A stretch of DNA of 64,000 nt from Bythopirellula sp. (GTDB taxonomy: Bacteria; Planctomycetota; Planctomycetia; Pirellulales; Lacipirellulaceae): assembly GCA_028285205.1 (NCBI GenBank), contig JANQQA010000027.1:1-64000 (forward strand). The letters run 5' to 3'. Position numbers and translations under genes: made by a program. The notes under the pieces are model-generated. The model was not told the origin of the DNA, made no database searches, and was given only the letters and a program-made list of their open reading frames with translations. Shown piece by piece: positions 18,621-28,344 of this stretch; the first letter of the stretch is position 1; each line of letters begins with the position of its first letter.

Positions 18621-20369
18621 ATGCATAAGACAATTTGCTGCATGCTCGTTAGCGGAATACTGTTCCCACTTGCGGCCTTTTCAGCACGCGCCGATGACAT
18701 TCTGCAATACATACCCGACCATGCCTTAGGGTACATTGTCGCGCGCGAATTGGAACACACGAGCGATCTTGTGGAGAAGCTCGCTGAGCCACTCGGCTAT
18801 TCCATCCCGTCACCGCTAGGTCTCATCAAGCTCTCCCTCGGGCTAGGAGCGGGAATTGACAGTTCGGGCACCCTGGCTATCGCCTTGTTGCCCGGAAGCG
18901 AGATCCAACCAATGGTGCTCCTACCGATAAGTGACTACGCCGCATTTGCTCGATCGATCCAAGCCGATCCAAACGGAGAAGTCTGTCGCATCACAGTAGC
19001 TGGAGAAGACGTGCTGGTTGCACGCATCGATAAGTACGCGATTATCGTGAACATAGGTAGTCAGACGGAATTGCAGCGTCAGCTCGACAAACAGAGCGAC
19101 CCAGAACTCGATCGGCGAAGCGATCCTACTGCGCGAAGAGACCCTTCCTCAGACTGGATTTCCAACCAGGATGTGTATCTCGCTGTGTTGCCCGCCGGCT
19201 TGCAGTATCTCGGCAAGCAGAAAGCCAAAACTCCCCGTCAGTTTATTACTCCGGTCGACGAATTCCAGCGACCATCAATGCTGAGCTCGCTCCGTTCCAC
19301 GCTATTCAGTTCGGAACTTCGAAGCTGGCTTGCCGCCAACACAAATCTCGTCATGTTGGGCGTTCGCGTTGATGAGCAAATGAATGTTCGAATTAGTTCC
19401 GAAGTGGACCTCAAACGGAGCAGTCCCCTAAACAGAATGGCCCCGATAATTGCGAGACGAGAGCAAGAAATCACCAGCTTGGGGAATGCACGCTTTTTCC
19501 TCGCGGCAAGTACCAGCATGCCGCAAGGATGGGGGGCGATGCTTGCCGATTTTCTGTTGCAGACTGAGAAGAATTCAGCTGCGGCAACGGGCCTCGATCG
19601 CCTTTCCGACGAGCTGTGGACGAAGAAAGCAACTGTGAACCGTCTGCTTTTTGAGGGCATCAAGTCGTGTTCGGTTGTGATGCTTCCCGGTACGGACGGA
19701 GATCCGCTGATGGCAAATCTTCTCGTGATTGCCGAGGTTCCCAGCGCTGCCGAATATCTGAATGCAATGCCTCAGGTAGTTGAGACCTGGAACGAAGTTA
19801 CGGAAGCATCGACGAGTGATATCAAACCGAAGTCCGACCTGCTTGAGAGAGAGCTTCGCGGTCAGCGGCTAAGCGAAATCGTCGTCGACTATGCGACTTT
19901 CACTGACGATAGAGTTCCCGTGACCAAATGGATGCTCGACGCTGCCTTCGGGTCAGAGGGTAAGTTGCGGATGAAGTTTCTTGAGGTCGACCAGACGCAC
20001 TTCCTTTTTGGCCTCGCGACCGACGAGCAGATGTCAAACGCGTTGGAGGCCGTAGGCGACGATCGAAGCTCACTGGCCGCCGGAGCCACAAGTGAGGTGA
20101 CCGCCAAGCTGTTGGATCCTCAGGCCATCGGTAAGGCCCTGCTGCAGCCGAAAGCTTGTCTCGAGTGGGTCGCACGCGTCGAGAATGAGTTTCTCGGCCT
20201 GTTGATGATCAACCCCCAGGAAGCCGTCTATCCAGAGATACCCGACTCGCCACCTTTGGGACTTTCTGTGGATTACACAAACGAGCGATGGCAGTTCGAA
20301 GTTGCTTGTCCGTCAGCTGCTTGGACGACACTCGGAAAGTATATAGCCGACTACGACGAGTTGGAGTGA
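18621..20369 (+). CDS. Secreted protein of unknown function
   Basis: 582 residues from ATG 18621, which starts directly on a signal peptide (MHKTICCMLVSGILFP, cleavage near ARA-DD). An upstream GTG at 18588 would add 11 residues before it. The mature part begins DDILQYIPDHALGYIVAREL and alternates predicted strands and helices. It resembles planctomycete secreted proteins of no known role that open with a 'pdd.l.yvP.da.g...v' pattern (loosely DUF3352-like; I cannot confirm this). No catalytic motif seen. Its 3' end overlaps the convergent amidohydrolase gene by 19 bp. Function is not assigned. Confidence 0.75.
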   Translation: MHKTICCMLVSGILFPLAAFSARADDILQYIPDHALGYIVARELEHTSDLVEKLAEPLGYSIPSPLGLIKLSLGLGAGIDSSGTLAIALLPGSEIQPMVLLPISDYAAFARSIQADPNGEVCRITVAGEDVLVARIDKYAIIVNIGSQTELQRQLDKQSDPELDRRSDPTARRDPSSDWISNQDVYLAVLPAGLQYLGKQKAKTPRQFITPVDEFQRPSMLSSLRSTLFSSELRSWLAANTNLVMLGVRVDEQMNVRISSEVDLKRSSPLNRMAPIIARREQEITSLGNARFFLAASTSMPQGWGAMLADFLLQTEKNSAAATGLDRLSDELWTKKATVNRLLFEGIKSCSVVMLPGTDGDPLMANLLVIAEVPSAAEYLNAMPQVVETWNEVTEASTSDIKPKSDLLERELRGQRLSEIVVDYATFTDDRVPVTKWMLDAAFGSEGKLRMKFLEVDQTHFLFGLATDEQMSNALEAVGDDRSSLAAGATSEVTAKLLDPQAIGKALLQPKACLEWVARVENEFLGLLMINPQEAVYPEIPDSPPLGLSVDYTNERWQFEVACPSAAWTTLGKYIADYDELE

Positions 20370-21568
20370 ACCAACCGTCCGCGGATCCAGGTTCGCGTCG
20401 GCAGTCGCTCGCTGTGCAATAGCGGCTCAGAAGGATCGGCTGGAGTCGCGTCACAGGGGATCGCCGTTAGGTTGGCCAGCTTCCCGACACCTAGACTCCC
20501 GACCTCTTGATCCAAACCGAGCGCCTTTGCGCCGTCGATGGTTCCAAGCTGCAAGATTCTCTGCGACGAGAGACCAGCGAACTCTTGAGCAATACAGCGC
20601 AGCTCGCCAAGCACGCTCAAGTCGGGATTCGATGCGCGGCTGTCGGTGCCGACGGCGATCGCAGCCCCGCAGCGAATCAGATTCTCGAGCGGGTATCGTG
20701 CGTGACCAAAGTAATTGTGTGTTCGCGGACAATACACCACCGTCATCTGCGGATGTGCCGCCACAAACTCGATCTCGTCAGGGGTGAGATAATTACCATG
20801 AATTACAAGCGCGCGAGGCGCTCGCGCGAGCACATGTAGGTAGTCGAGCACGGGAAGACGCTTCGTGAATGCCGAATCGTCCCACATGCTTCGTTCTTCA
20901 AGCAGGTCGCGAAACGGGCCCCTATTCTCCGTCAATAACTGCAACTCCTCTTCCGACTCGGCCAGATGCATAGCAACGGGGAAGTTCCGCTGGGCCGCGA
21001 GGCTGACTAGCCGCTCGAGCAAGTCGGGATGCACAGTATACGGAGCATGCGGACTTATCCCCACGTGGCCCGCAGGACCGCGGTTGGACAGTCGCTCCAG
21101 CACGTCTGCAAATACTGAGTCGACTCGCGCCGCGGAGAACCCGATCACCTCGTGAAACCACACCACGTCGGGAAGGTTCGTGGGGTTGGTAAACCCCACC
21201 GGCGACGTCGCGATCTCGCCAACCGTCGTCACTCCGGCACGGAGTGATTCTTCCAGTCCAGCATGGACCGCAGTGATGGGGCTGACCTGTTGCTTTCGAC
21301 TGGCGATGACCGAACGAATCCAGTGCGGCAATGCACAGTTCCGCTCACCGAGCGGCTTCGCGAGGTCGCTAAACTCCAAGTGCGTGTGTGCGTTAACAAA
21401 TCCTGGCAACAGAGCGACCTCACCGAGGTCGCGCAGCTTCGCGTCCCCGTTGGGCTTCAAGCCCACGCCAACGATTCTTTCTCCACGGATGGTAACGACA
21501 CCGCCATTAATCGGGGGCATAGTGATGGGCAGGACCCAGCGAGCTCTGAGCGCAATAGTTTCCATCAA
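20351..21568 (-). CDS. Amidohydrolase family protein (cytosine deaminase/chlorohydrolase-like)
   Basis: A metal-dependent hydrolase of 405 residues. The visible metal ligands are in FVNAHTHLEF (HxH motif), HLAESEEELQ, the histidine of VIHGNYLTPDE and the aspartate of AVGTDSRASNPDLSVLGEL. This order is that of the subfamily that deaminates or dechlorinates heterocycles (S-adenosylhomocysteine/methylthioadenosine deaminase, TrzN/AtzA, guanine deaminase). It has no signal peptide. The composite barrel's flanking beta-domain is formed by both ends (VTIRGERIVGVG, and LPTRTWIRGRLVHSN). Substrate cannot be told. The ABC exporter genes end 60 bp upstream of its start on the same strand. Confidence 0.92.
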   Translation of the reverse strand: MMETIALRARWVLPITMPPINGGVVTIRGERIVGVGLKPNGDAKLRDLGEVALLPGFVNAHTHLEFSDLAKPLGERNCALPHWIRSVIASRKQQVSPITAVHAGLEESLRAGVTTVGEIATSPVGFTNPTNLPDVVWFHEVIGFSAARVDSVFADVLERLSNRGPAGHVGISPHAPYTVHPDLLERLVSLAAQRNFPVAMHLAESEEELQLLTENRGPFRDLLEERSMWDDSAFTKRLPVLDYLHVLARAPRALVIHGNYLTPDEIEFVAAHPQMTVVYCPRTHNYFGHARYPLENLIRCGAAIAVGTDSRASNPDLSVLGELRCIAQEFAGLSSQRILQLGTIDGAKALGLDQEVGSLGVGKLANLTAIPCDATPADPSEPLLHSERLPTRTWIRGRLVHSNSS

Positions 21569-21628
21569 TACACCAGAAGCGTTTGGCTGATATTGTGAGA
21601 ATAATTCTCCCGCACAGCCATCAATTGC

Positions 21629-23923
21629 TCAAGCACCCGCTAACCGATGTTCGCGGGCTTCTTGCAATTGTTCCTCTTGCGTGCGCTGGTAGGGCATGCG
21701 ATGCAGCCACATTAGGATCACCGCCGTGCCGATAGCGGAAATCACCAACACCCAGGGTTGAAAGATGGTCGTCTGCCCACTTAGGAACCAGGCGAAAGAC
21801 GAATCTGTTGGAGCTTCCTCGACGGAAGTTATCAGTTCACTCAGGTATAGTGCCAGTCCGTTGTAAATCGCGTGGAAGAGCATACACAACAGCAGACTTC
21901 CCGTCTGAACCGCAAGATAGCCTAGGACGAGTCCTACGAGGGCGGCGCCGATCTGCTGCTGAAAGATGGAATGCACCATACCAAACGCAACCGCCGACAA
22001 GCCGATCGCCCACCACTTGTGTCCAACGTGCCGAAGTCCCGAGAGCACAAATCCACGAAAAGCAATCTCCTCGCAGAACGCGGGCAGCACAGCCATCAGC
22101 AACAATAGTACCCACCAATTTGGGGCGGTGCTGAACGCTTCATCAATCAGATTTACCTGGGATTCCATACCCGCTGTGGGCGGATACAGCCATAGTACGC
22201 AGTTAGCTGCGACCATGCCGAGTGGACGAACGAAAATGGCCAGTAAAACGGTACCCAAAACCAAATGCGCACTCGGCAGGCGGTCGAGGAGCAGGGTCTT
22301 TCTCTTGTTGCTGGTGAACAACAGCGTGAACATTGCTGCCGGAACCAAGATACAGACCACTTGACTGTTAAACATGGCTTGCAGCAGGAATTGAAAATCG
22401 ATGCCATTTTCCGCTGCCTTGATTGCCGCAGAAGAAGTGGCAATCGTCACAAAGAACTGCACGATCAGGATTGTACCCACGCAAAGCACACTTTGCGCAA
22501 AGGTCGGCGTCTCTGCTCGATCGCGAACGAGGTGGACCAACCAGCGGCCCAAATCAAGCCTTTCACTTTCGCGAAACAGAACCGACTCGCGCTGGAATTG
22601 CTCCTCCGCCCAGCGTATCGCCAAGAGACAACAAATCGAGGTGATTCCTATCACTGGTACGACGTAAGGAAGCGCCTCCCAGTATTGCCCCTCGATGAGC
22701 GATCGAAGTAGAAGCACGACGCCGGTCACGGGAATCAAGCAATTGCCCAACGTCAACTCAACTCCTGGTGACAGTGGCAACATCATCAGTGGCATTACGA
22801 TCAGCAGCAGCGGCATCAGGTAGTACTGGCCTTCTTTCGTGCTGCGCGCGAAAGCTGCACAAGCCAGACACAGAGCGCTGAACAACGCCGAAATAGGCAC
22901 TAGCGCCAGGATCAGCCAGACCAGAGAAATTAGCGGAGGCATCGACAACGCACTCGATGTCGAAAAGCTGCTAAGTTGCTGAAATTGTGCCAGCACAAAC
23001 TTGCCGGTGATACCCAAGCTGCCGAGGTTAAGCAGTGCGGTCACGACGCTAAACGTGATCACCGTTAGTAGCTTGCCCCAAACAATCTCGCGTCTGTGCG
23101 CTGGACTGGCCAGCAGAGTCTCCAAGGTGCCCCGCTCTTTCTCGCCCGCGCACAGATCCACCGCCGGATAGAATGCCCCGGTCAGCGCCCAAATGAACAA
23201 GATGAAGGGCAGAATCTTGGACCAGATCGCGGCGTGACGCTGCTGTTCCTCAGCCACATCTTGTGGTTGGAGTTCGAACGGTCGGGCCGCGTCCAACGGC
23301 ACGTTACCAGCTTCCAGGTTTTTCTTCATCACCGCATTGCGCCACAAGCGGAGAATCCGCTCGACCCGCATGTGCGCGACGCGCGACTTTTCTTTTGCTG
23401 AGTTGTAGAAGATCTGCGGTTCCGGCAACTCGGCTTCATTTGTCGCGACTGCGTTTTGGCCGCGCTCAAACATGGCTGCCCGCGCAGTCTCAAGGCGTTC
23501 ACCGAAACCGGGCGGGAAGTACAGTACGACTTGAGCCTCGCCGCGATCTAGCTTGGTGCGCGCTAAGTCAAGTTGCGTTCGCTCGCCATCATCCTCGGCG
23601 TTGCTTGGTTCGCCGAGTTGCGGCGAGACGCGAGAGACTCGCAGGCTCTCCAATTCGTCAGGATGATTGACGTACAGAGCCAAATCGAATTGCCCCTCGC
23701 CGAGTAGCGGGGGAAGCCAGTCATGCTCCGTCAGTTCTCGCTCTCCAACGACCAGGACCTCCGCCGCCGTATTGCGTAGAAACTGCGACAGCTGGAAGAA
23801 ACTCATCCCTAGCAGCGGATAGAGCAACAAAGGCAATACTGCGATCAAGAACAGCGTCCGCCGATCGCGCAGTTGATCGCGCATCTCGCGTAGAAAGATC
23901 AGCTTGACATTATTGTAGTTCAT
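21629..23923 (-). CDS. ABC-2 type permease fused to a C-terminal CPBP (CAAX-protease-like) domain
   Basis: A 764-residue membrane protein. The first ~450 residues resemble NatB-type sodium exporter permeases: an N-terminal LREMRDQLRDRRTLFLIAVL, a large extracytoplasmic loop, and then several helices starting near WSKILPFILFIWALTGAF. The C-terminal third carries the CPBP intramembrane metalloprotease motifs: CEEIAFRGFVLSGLRH, a histidine in GMVHSIFQQQ, and HAIYNG. Such fusions are known in planctomycetes and other phyla. The ATPase gene lies 15 bp upstream, so the two form an exporter operon. The CPBP part may process or modify membrane proteins; cargo unknown. Confidence 0.93.
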   Translation of the reverse strand: MNYNNVKLIFLREMRDQLRDRRTLFLIAVLPLLLYPLLGMSFFQLSQFLRNTAAEVLVVGERELTEHDWLPPLLGEGQFDLALYVNHPDELESLRVSRVSPQLGEPSNAEDDGERTQLDLARTKLDRGEAQVVLYFPPGFGERLETARAAMFERGQNAVATNEAELPEPQIFYNSAKEKSRVAHMRVERILRLWRNAVMKKNLEAGNVPLDAARPFELQPQDVAEEQQRHAAIWSKILPFILFIWALTGAFYPAVDLCAGEKERGTLETLLASPAHRREIVWGKLLTVITFSVVTALLNLGSLGITGKFVLAQFQQLSSFSTSSALSMPPLISLVWLILALVPISALFSALCLACAAFARSTKEGQYYLMPLLLIVMPLMMLPLSPGVELTLGNCLIPVTGVVLLLRSLIEGQYWEALPYVVPVIGITSICCLLAIRWAEEQFQRESVLFRESERLDLGRWLVHLVRDRAETPTFAQSVLCVGTILIVQFFVTIATSSAAIKAAENGIDFQFLLQAMFNSQVVCILVPAAMFTLLFTSNKRKTLLLDRLPSAHLVLGTVLLAIFVRPLGMVAANCVLWLYPPTAGMESQVNLIDEAFSTAPNWWVLLLLMAVLPAFCEEIAFRGFVLSGLRHVGHKWWAIGLSAVAFGMVHSIFQQQIGAALVGLVLGYLAVQTGSLLLCMLFHAIYNGLALYLSELITSVEEAPTDSSFAWFLSGQTTIFQPWVLVISAIGTAVILMWLHRMPYQRTQEEQLQEAREHRLAGA

Positions 23924-23938
23924 CGAGATTCAGCACCA

Positions 23939-24727
23939 CTACCGGGCTGCCTGAGCAACTTCTTGACCGGCAATCAAGTCAAAGAACAGATCTTCTAGAT
24001 CTCTCCTGCCATAGGACTGGTGTAGCTCATCGAGAGTACCCTCTGCAAGGATGGATCCCTGATGCATAATCGCCACGCGATCGCATAGCCGCTCCGCCTC
24101 GCGCATGATGTGTGTTGAGAACACGATACATTTACCCATGTCGCGCAATTCGGCTACGGTGTCCAACAGCGCCCGCGCGACCAGCACATCCAAGCCGCTG
24201 GTCGCTTCGTCAAAGATCAGTACCGGTGGATCGTGTACGATGGCTCGTGCGATTGAGACCTTTTGCTTCATGCCGGTCGACATCTTCGCGCCGAGTAAGT
24301 CTCGGATATTCTGCATCTGCAAGCGGTCGAACAACCCTTCCATCCGCTCGCGCAGCTGTTCTTCCTCCATGCCATACAAGCGCCCGAAGTATTCCACCAT
24401 TTCCCAGGCGGTCATGCGATCATAGACTGCCGTGTTCGCTGACATAAACCCGATGTGATGGCGTACCATCTCGGGTTGGGTGACGACGTCGAATCCCGTG
24501 ATGGTTGCGGAGCCACTGGTAGGCTGCAAGACAGTACTTAGAATCCGCAATGCCGTCGTCTTGCCTGCACCATTGGGTCCGAGCAGCCCATACACCTCGC
24601 CCTGATGCGCGCTGAAGCTCAAGCCGTCGAGTGCTACAAACTGACCGCGCCGCAGGTCGCTGTAAGCTTTGGTCAGCCCGCGAGCCTCGATGACGGCGGA
24701 CTTGGTGTCGAAGCTAGAACTATCCAT
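23939..24727 (-). CDS. ABC transporter ATP-binding protein (NatA-like)
   Basis: The ATPase subunit partnering the downstream permease. Of 262 residues, the Walker A is [16 protein letters not shown], the signature is [15 protein letters not shown] (ST in place of the usual SG) and the Walker B is [12 protein letters not shown]. The switch histidine follows in [13 protein letters not shown]. The Q-loop region and the C-terminal end resemble NatA / ABC-2 exporters. It starts at ATG 24727 next to a roughly 1 kb stretch without genes, where its promoter probably lies. Function in export or drug/sodium efflux is inferred from family only. Confidence 0.96.
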   Translation of the reverse strand: MDSSSFDTKSAVIEARGLTKAYSDLRRGQFVALDGLSFSAHQGEVYGLLGPNGAGKTTALRILSTVLQPTSGSATITGFDVVTQPEMVRHHIGFMSANTAVYDRMTAWEMVEYFGRLYGMEEEQLRERMEGLFDRLQMQNIRDLLGAKMSTGMKQKVSIARAIVHDPPVLIFDEATSGLDVLVARALLDTVAELRDMGKCIVFSTHIMREAERLCDRVAIMHQGSILAEGTLDELHQSYGRRDLEDLFFDLIAGQEVAQAAR

Positions 24728-25784
24728 GGCAGAAAATCATTGGGTGGACTCGCCGCAGAAGCAAGCACGCTTGAAAAACGAGTGGCAAATCGAGGCTTTA
24801 TGAAGAATACCAGCAATCTGTTCGCTTGCGAAGCAAGTTCTCAGCCTGCGCCAGCGAACCGAGGAAGAATTCGCCAATCGTGGTGGATTTGCGGATAGGA
24901 GCGATGGCACGGGCTTAGCGGCGTAGATGGAAATCCACTTTGCTAGCCCGGCACAGCAATTCCACGACTCTCCAGCCGTGAGGCCTTGCCGACGATTTGT
25001 GGAATCTCTGCCGTTCTACTGCTCGTTGGGTCCGGCTCATGACCGCACACATCGGCAGAGCAACACGCAGCGAACCGGCAATGATCACGCTGATCGACTC
25101 CAGTGCATCGTCCAACGACAACGGCTGACTCGGCGATCGACTCCGGGAAGCAACGATGTGTCTCGAGCCTTTGCCGGCAGGGCGAGTGCAGAACAGCATT
25201 TGTTCACTTGCTCAGTCCGGATAGCTGATCGGCAAAAGATCACCTCCCACGTGCAGCTTTCTATATGGCAAGACGAACATCGCGGAGTGGCAGCCCGTGA
25301 GCAGCCGTGACAATTTGCCGTCACCCAGCCAAGAAGCGCACATGCGGCCGCGGTGATGCAGATTTGGCTCGACAGACAAAGCAACGAGTTGTCATTACAT
25401 TTGGGACACCTCAGTTGAAGAACAGGAATGCTAACGATTGCCGAAGCTGTGTCGATATGTCATGCTGACGCATGGGTCGCAGTTGGCGGATTGGAAAGAA
25501 AAGCAAACAAGCAGTCCGCGTCCGCCATCTGCGCGAGGAGTCGCGGCAGTTGGTGCGGCAACGTACAACCTTGTTCGGCTGGGGGCATCCTTATCGTGAG
25601 TTGAGCACTGAGCGCGCTGCTTGGCCTCAGATTTGGCACGTTATTTCTATTTTGCGCCCACGGGCGGTGTCCAAACGTGCGTTGAACGGCGAGCATTGGC
25701 ACCTTGCGACCGTGCCATCGGGGTTATGAAATTCAACCGGGTAACGACAGGCAGTTCTAAGAAATTGACTACGAGGGATATGAA
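24728..25784. other. Long intergenic stretch with no convincing gene
   Basis: About 1.06 kb between the ABC operon (leaving leftward) and the SnoaL-like gene (rightward). Short open frames exist on both strands (for example 24927-25310 plus and 25085-25384 minus), but they overlap each other, are Arg/Ser/Cys-rich in the manner of out-of-frame translations, and show no recognisable motif. I see only a weak 5-bp hairpin at 24825-24837. It should contain two divergent promoters; the remainder could be a decayed gene or an unrecognised RNA. Confidence 0.5.
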
Positions 25785-26684
25785 ATGAAGACAACAATTC
25801 TGTATTGCTGTGCAATCGCACTTGCTAGTGCGGCACCTACTTGGCTTTATGCCGACCAGGCGGAAGATGAGGCCGCGATTCGCGAATCGGTGGCAACCTA
25901 TGTTGACGCGTTCAATAAAGGCGATGCGAAGGCGATTGCAGCCCAGTGGTCGCCAAGTGCGGTTTACACGAATCCGATGACCGGCGACGAAGTGACCGGC
26001 CGCTCAGCGATCGAGCAACAGATGGTAGATATTTTTAAGAATGCCGGGTCGACGAAAATCGAAGTCGATGTGAATTCGATTGAGTTTCTTTCGCCGAGCG
26101 TTGCCATCGAAGAGGGAACTGCCCGAGTGTTGCGTCCGGGAGAAGAACCTGATGTAACGATCTACTCGTGCGTGCATGTCAAATCGGATGGGAAATGGCT
26201 GGTGGACCGGATGACCGAGGAGGCCGAACCGGTCTTTCGTTCAAACTATCAGCATCTCAAAGACCTGGAGTGGATGATTGGAACCTGGGTCGACCAGGAT
26301 GGATCGGCGACCATCGAAACGACATCCCAGTGGTCGAAGAACCAGAACTTCATCGCGAGAAAGTTTTCAGCTTCCGTGGACGGCGTAGCTGACTTGTCGG
26401 GTGTGCAGATCATGGGGTGGGATCCCGTTGCTCAAAATATCCGATCGTGGGTCTTCGATTCCGACGGTGGCTTTGGTAGTTCTACCTGGAAGAAGAAGGG
26501 AAACAGCTGGGTCATCAATTCTTCGGCAACGTTAGCCGACGGGCGAAAGGCGTCGGCCATCAAAACGCTGACCGTGGTCGACGAAAGCACGATTACCTGG
26601 CAGGCCTCGGGACGCTCGATCGATGGCGAACTCTTGCCAAACATCGATCCAATCCAACTCACACGTAACTCACGCTCGGAGTAG
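25785..26684 (+). CDS. Exported SnoaL-like (SgcJ/DUF4440 type) protein
   Basis: 299 residues with a signal peptide (MKTTILYCCAIALASAAPTW, cleavage near YADQA). Residues 25-150 are a SnoaL/NTF2-like domain: EAAIRESVATYVDAFNKGDA at the start, then WSPSAVYTNPMTGDEVTGR and IEFLSPSVAIEEGTARV. The second half (about 160-290) is a beta-rich domain starting DLEWMIGTWVDQDG, resembling the DUF1579-type fold seen after such NTF2 domains. Its stop lies 4 bp before the start of the glycine-rich surface protein, so the two are cotranscribed. Ligand or enzymatic role unknown. Confidence 0.87.
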   Translation: MKTTILYCCAIALASAAPTWLYADQAEDEAAIRESVATYVDAFNKGDAKAIAAQWSPSAVYTNPMTGDEVTGRSAIEQQMVDIFKNAGSTKIEVDVNSIEFLSPSVAIEEGTARVLRPGEEPDVTIYSCVHVKSDGKWLVDRMTEEAEPVFRSNYQHLKDLEWMIGTWVDQDGSATIETTSQWSKNQNFIARKFSASVDGVADLSGVQIMGWDPVAQNIRSWVFDSDGGFGSSTWKKKGNSWVINSSATLADGRKASAIKTLTVVDESTITWQASGRSIDGELLPNIDPIQLTRNSRSE

Positions 26685-26688
26685 AAAT

Positions 26689-28218
26689 ATGTTACTGAAT
26701 AAAAGTCAATTCAAAACTCTCGCCCGACTGGGCGGAGTCTGCGCGGTCACCATCGCGTTGAGCGTCATGGTTTTCTCAGATGCGTTTGCACGCGGAGGCC
26801 GCGGCGGTGGCGGTCGAGGTGGCGGAGGAATGAGCCGCGGCGGTGGTGGCGGCATGAGTCGTGGTGGCGGTGGTTACAGCCGAGGCGGAAGCTACGGTGG
26901 CGCCTCCCGATCGCAGTCGTACAACAGAAGCCCTTCGATGAGCCGACCATCCACGCCGCAATACGGTCAGGCTGCCTCTCGACCATCAACAGCCAATCGA
27001 GGAGGCGCGTCCATAAATCGAGGAGCTGCATCGGCAGGTAATCGAAGTGCCGCGTCCGTGGGGAATCGGGGAGGTGCATCGACTGCCAATCGAGGCGGCG
27101 CGACGAATCGTGCGGGGGCAACGGGCCGGGCCGCTCAAGGGGCTAACCCATCCAGAAGTGATTTAAGTAGCTTTCTGAATATGCCGAGCCAAGGTGGTGG
27201 TCGAGCTGCGGCTGGGGCTGCAGGTGGCAATGCCGCGATCAACGACTTCTTTAGTCACAACCCTGCCTCAGGAAACCACAACGCGGCGGCTACGCACAAT
27301 AACGTTGCCTCAAACCGGCAAGCCGGTTCGATCGCCAATCAGCGCTCCGAAAACATCTCCAATCGGACAGACGCTCGTGCCGACGTCCGCGGCAGTCGCG
27401 GTGAGAATCGCAATTATGCGTCCGACAATCGGCAAGATCGCGTTTCTGATCGCGGTGATCGGCAAGCAGCTCGGGTCTCCAACCGCGGAGAAACACGGTC
27501 TACCTTAGCATCTAACCGTGGTGAAAACCGAAGTGAGCGGCAACAACGGCGAAGCGAACATGCCGATGGCATTCGTGATGCTCTGGAGAATGAGTTTGAC
27601 AACAACCATCTGTTCGATGACTTTTGGAAAAACAATCCGCAAGCGTACTATCGATTTAATCAAAATCCAGTCTTTTGGACCTGGGCCACGGCTGCAACCG
27701 TGGGCAGTTTCTTCGGTGGTGGGTATGTCTACAGTGATGGTGGCGGCGGTGGAGGTGGTGGAGACTATTACTACGACGATGGCATGGTCTATGGCGGCGA
27801 GGAACCGATTCCAGCCGAAGAGTATGCCGCAGAAGCGGAAGAGATCGTCGAAGCTGCTCCCGAAGTTGAAAACCCAGACGACATGGAATGGCTGCCGTTG
27901 GGCGTGTTTGCCCTGGCGGAGAGCAAGAACGCCGATGCCGTTCCCAACATGTTCCTGCAGCTGGCCGTCAGCAAGGAAGGCATTGTCGCGGGGAACTATA
28001 ACAACAAATCGACTGACGAGGTGAAATCGGTCGAAGGAATGGTCGACATGGAAAGCGGACGTGCTGCCTGGACCATTGCTGGGAAAAGCAGCCCGATTAT
28101 GGAGACCAAGATCGAGAATTTGACGGAGAACGAAACCAGCGCTTTGGTTCATTTCGCCGATGGCACGACCCAAGAGTGGCTGATGCTGCACTTGGAGAAA
28201 CCTGCGGACGAGCAGTAG
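26689..28218 (+). CDS. Secreted Gly-rich / Asn-Arg-Gly repeat surface protein
   Basis: 509 residues from ATG 26689, which begins a signal peptide (MLLNKSQFKTLARLGGVCAV, cleavage near AFA-RG). The mature N-terminus is glycine-rich (GGRGGGGMSRGGGG). It is followed by degenerate repeats of the form N-R-G-[GA]-A-[ST] to about residue 150 and again Asn/Arg-rich 'SNRGE' stretches to about 290. A glycine hinge (about 355-360) leads to a compact C-terminal domain starting near DMEWLPLGVFALAES. Similar planctomycete proteins carry the name 'mu-protocadherin-putative cell-surface protein', but that name implies no function. The upstream SnoaL-like gene is 4 bp away. A strong terminator follows. Confidence 0.84.
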   Translation: MLLNKSQFKTLARLGGVCAVTIALSVMVFSDAFARGGRGGGGRGGGGMSRGGGGGMSRGGGGYSRGGSYGGASRSQSYNRSPSMSRPSTPQYGQAASRPSTANRGGASINRGAASAGNRSAASVGNRGGASTANRGGATNRAGATGRAAQGANPSRSDLSSFLNMPSQGGGRAAAGAAGGNAAINDFFSHNPASGNHNAAATHNNVASNRQAGSIANQRSENISNRTDARADVRGSRGENRNYASDNRQDRVSDRGDRQAARVSNRGETRSTLASNRGENRSERQQRRSEHADGIRDALENEFDNNHLFDDFWKNNPQAYYRFNQNPVFWTWATAATVGSFFGGGYVYSDGGGGGGGGDYYYDDGMVYGGEEPIPAEEYAAEAEEIVEAAPEVENPDDMEWLPLGVFALAESKNADAVPNMFLQLAVSKEGIVAGNYNNKSTDEVKSVEGMVDMESGRAAWTIAGKSSPIMETKIENLTENETSALVHFADGTTQEWLMLHLEKPADEQ

Positions 28219-28244
28219 TCACGAAAAAGTTCGGTATTGGTACG

Positions 28245-28275
28245 GGCTAGGAGCAGAAATGCTCCTAGCCTTTTT
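28245..28275 (+). terminator. Rho-independent terminator
   Basis: A perfect 11-bp stem (GGCTAGGAGCA at 28245-28255 and its complement at 28260-28270) with a GAAA tetraloop, followed by five Ts (28271-28275). It sits 26 bp after the stop of the glycine-rich protein and ends that two-gene transcript. Because the stem is symmetric it might also act on the convergent FadL-like gene, but that side has no T-run. Confidence 0.92.
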
Positions 28276-28344
28276 GTGCTCATCAGCCGACTGGCGCTGA
28301 TACAGTTGAACGGTCAACTGGACGTATAAGCCGACAGAGCGGTG

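Noticed and set aside
24927-25310. Possible 127-residue gene in the 1-kb gap
   Set aside because: Overlaps an equally long minus-strand frame, is Arg/Ser/Cys-rich, and shows no recognisable feature; kept only as part of the uncertain gap.
26789-27500. Repeats resembling a CRISPR or tandem DNA array
   Set aside because: They are degenerate coding repeats (Gly-rich and N-R-G-x-A) within one open frame, not equally spaced direct repeats.
27505-28191. 228-residue minus-strand open frame
   Set aside because: Antisense to the glycine-rich surface protein; its composition mirrors the sense strand and no motif is visible.
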